Positions 62,106 through 64,000 of a stretch of 64,000 nucleotides of DNA are shown here, piece after piece. The position numbers were made by a program, and so were the translations under genes. This DNA comes from Flavobacterium flabelliforme (GTDB lineage: Bacteria > Bacteroidota > Bacteroidia > Flavobacteriales > Flavobacteriaceae). Each line of letters begins with the position of its first letter. Position 1 is the stretch's first letter. The notes beneath the pieces are model-generated. The model was not told where the DNA came from and did no database searches. It worked only from the letters and a program-made list of their open reading frames with translations. The stretch is taken from contig NZ_JAGFBU010000005.1 of NCBI RefSeq assembly GCF_017948675.1, positions 186,001-250,000 of the forward strand. Reading direction: 5' to 3'.

Positions 62106-64000
62106 ATGAAAATATCGTACAACTGGTTAAAACAATTTATTAAAGTAGATTCTAATTCTGAAGAAACAGCAGCTTTACTAACAGATTTAGGTCTTGAAGT
62201 AGAGATTGTTGAAAAATACCAATCGGTTAAAGGGGGATTAGAAGGGATTGTTATAGGACATGTTCTTACTTGTATTCAACATCCAGATGCAGACCGTTTA
62301 AAAATAACCACAGTAGATTTAGGTACTGGAACACCAGTACAAATTGTATGCGGTGCCAGCAATGTTGCAGCTGGACAAAAAGTACCCGTTGCTACTATCG
62401 GGACGGTTTTATATGATAAAGAAGGTGTTGCTTTTACCATAAAAAAAGGAAAAATTCGTGGTCAGGAAAGTCACGGAATGATTTGCGCAGAAGATGAACT
62501 AGGATTAGGTGAAAGTCATGATGGAATAATGGTTCTTGATGATGAATTAATTCCAGGAACTCCAGCAGCAACTGTTTTTAAAATTGAAAATGATGAAGTT
62601 TTTGAAATTGGTTTAACACCCAATCGCGCAGATGCCATGAGTCATTTAGGAACTGCACGTGATTTAAGAGCTGGAATGTTGCAAAAAGGAATCAATGTAG
62701 AATTGATTACGCCATCTGTAAGTAATTTTAGAGTTGATAAAAGAACTTTAAAAATTGATATTGATGTAAAAGATCCAAAACTTGCTCCAAGATATTGTGG
62801 AGTAACTATTTCTGGTATCGAGGTGAAACCCTCACCTGCTTGGTTGCAAAATAGATTAAAAGCAATCGGTTTGAATCCAAAAAATAATATTGTTGATGTT
62901 ACCAACTATGTTCTACACGAATTAGGCCAACCATTACATGCTTTTGATGCTTCAAAAATTAATGGAAAAATTATAGTACAAACTCTTCCTACAGGAACTA
63001 AGTTTATTACTTTAGATGATATCGAAAGAACTTTGCACGAAGAAGATTTAATGATTTGTGATGAGAAAGGTCCTTTATGTATTGCAGGTGTTTTTGGTGG
63101 AAAAAAATCTGGAGTTTCGGAGACAACTACTTCAATTTTCTTAGAAAGTGCTTACTTTAATCCAGTAAGTGTTAGAAAATCAGCTAAAAGACACCAATTG
63201 AATACTGATGCTTCTTTTAGATTTGAAAGAGGTATTGATCCAACTATAACTGAATATGCCTTAAAAAGAGCCGCTTTATTAATACAAGAGGTTGCTGGTG
63301 GAGAAATAACATCAGATGTAATTAATGTTTATCCAAAGAAAATTGAAGATTTTACAGTTTTTTTAAACTTTAGTAAAGTAGCGAAAATTATTGGTGAAGT
63401 TTTACCAAACGATACCATTAAAAAAATATTAGTTTCTCTAGATATTAAAGTTAATAGTGTTTCTGATGCAGGATTAGGATTAACAATTCCTTCCTATCGA
63501 GTTGATGTTCAAAGAGAGATTGATGTAATAGAAGAAATTTTAAGAGTTTATGGCTACAACAACATCAATTTTTCTGAAAAAGTTAATGCAACTGTAGCGA
63601 ATTCTCCAAGAAATGAAGATTATAAAATTCAAAATATAATAGCTACTCAATTAAATTCACAAGGTTTTAATGAAATGATGGCTAATTCATTAACAACGGC
63701 CTCTTATGTTGAACTTTCAGAAGAACTGAAAGCTTCTCATAATGTGACCATGTTAAATCCTTTAAGTGCCGATTTAGCTACAATGAGACAATCATTATTG
63801 TTTTCTGGTCTTGAAGCAGTATCTTATAATATTAATCGTAAAAATGCTGATTTAAAATTATTTGAATTCGGAAAAACCTATCATAACTACCTTGCAGGTT
63901 ATGAAGAAAAAAAGCATTTAAGTTTATTTCAAACTGGAAATAGAAATCAAGAAAATTGGACTCAGACAAATAAACCATCTGATTTCTTTTTATTCAAAGG
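62106..64000 (+). CDS. pheT: Phenylalanine--tRNA ligase beta subunit (partial, 3' end outside the window)
   Basis: About 631 residues of the roughly 800-residue subunit are present. It starts MKISYNWLKQFIKVDSNSEE, has the OB-fold tRNA-binding (EMAP-like) insert (about 40-155, HPDADRLKITTVDLGTG and QIVCGASNVAAGQKVPVA), then B3/B4 (FNPVSVRKSAKRHQLNTDASFRFERGID) and the B5 domain. Together with PheS it charges tRNA-Phe and edits tyrosine. The frame stays open to base 64000, so only the C-terminal part is cut. Confidence 0.95.
   Translation, partial: MKISYNWLKQFIKVDSNSEETAALLTDLGLEVEIVEKYQSVKGGLEGIVIGHVLTCIQHPDADRLKITTVDLGTGTPVQIVCGASNVAAGQKVPVATIGTVLYDKEGVAFTIKKGKIRGQESHGMICAEDELGLGESHDGIMVLDDELIPGTPAATVFKIENDEVFEIGLTPNRADAMSHLGTARDLRAGMLQKGINVELITPSVSNFRVDKRTLKIDIDVKDPKLAPRYCGVTISGIEVKPSPAWLQNRLKAIGLNPKNNIVDVTNYVLHELGQPLHAFDASKINGKIIVQTLPTGTKFITLDDIERTLHEEDLMICDEKGPLCIAGVFGGKKSGVSETTTSIFLESAYFNPVSVRKSAKRHQLNTDASFRFERGIDPTITEYALKRAALLIQEVAGGEITSDVINVYPKKIEDFTVFLNFSKVAKIIGEVLPNDTIKKILVSLDIKVNSVSDAGLGLTIPSYRVDVQREIDVIEEILRVYGYNNINFSEKVNATVANSPRNEDYKIQNIIATQLNSQGFNEMMANSLTTASYVELSEELKASHNVTMLNPLSADLATMRQSLLFSGLEAVSYNINRKNADLKLFEFGKTYHNYLAGYEEKKHLSLFQTGNRNQENWTQTNKPSDFFLFK

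Noticed and set aside
1..64000. tRNA, rRNA and CRISPR arrays
   Set aside because: Intergenic gaps were read on both strands; no T-loop motif with a cloverleaf, no rRNA-like block and no regularly spaced repeat was seen.

Overview
The window looks like a chromosomal segment of a Flavobacterium-like member of the Bacteroidota. It is AT-rich and many genes have the Bacteroidota -7 promoter box TAnnTTTG. It carries lineage markers: porX (type IX secretion regulator), an lpxC-fabZ fusion, a CAL67264-type small membrane protein and an Smr-less MutS2. I see no rRNA, tRNA, CRISPR array, insertion sequence or prophage. Most of it is ordinary housekeeping and transport DNA, densely coded on both strands.

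Layout. 1-8.7 kb: the tail of an upstream gene, a terminator and a possible small RNA, an S1/P1-type zinc phospholipase/nuclease, a YoaK-type membrane protein, a YeiH exporter with its LysR regulator, a VWA-like membrane protein, fabG, and an NhaC-superfamily transporter whose leader holds a compact SAM (S-box) riboswitch core. 8.8-17 kb: a small GIY-YIG-like protein, sucD, and the envelope/translation run HD hydrolase-lpxD-lpxC/fabZ-lpxA-efp-second lpxD-NTF2-like. 17.2-23.5 kb: a self-contained RND efflux operon (GbsR/MarR regulator, adaptor, pump, outer-membrane channel) with a clear operator. 23.7-31.2 kb: porX, tsaE, GNAT, alanine dehydrogenase, DUF4258, ung and mutS2. 31.3-39.5 kb: a three-domain exported protein, a DCC1-like thiol protein, ettA, holA, a stand-alone HSDR_N nuclease-like protein, a glycosyltransferase, an OmpA lipoprotein and a Sua5 protein.

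39.6-51.4 kb: UvrD-type helicase, TSUP transporter, a class A-like serine hydrolase, patatin, M1 peptidase, Dph6-like ATPase and DUF1697. These are followed by a subclass B1 metallo-beta-lactamase-like gene that overlaps a class C-like serine hydrolase and lies between two exact 25-bp direct repeats. 51.7-53.3 kb: an OhrR-Ohr-nitroreductase peroxide-stress operon with a palindromic operator over its promoter. 53.6-61.6 kb: recG and a second RND efflux operon without a local regulator. 62.1 kb to the end: pheT, cut by the window edge.

The less ordinary signals are mostly non-coding. They are the reduced SAM riboswitch before the NhaC-type gene (suggesting a methionine transporter), an intergenic repeat family with conserved outer arms but exchangeable central hairpins (7.0 and 53.4 kb, perhaps 28.1 kb), the direct repeats around the metallo-beta-lactamase, and a 101-bp nested inverted-repeat element before pheT. 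I found no convincing undescribed multi-gene system.
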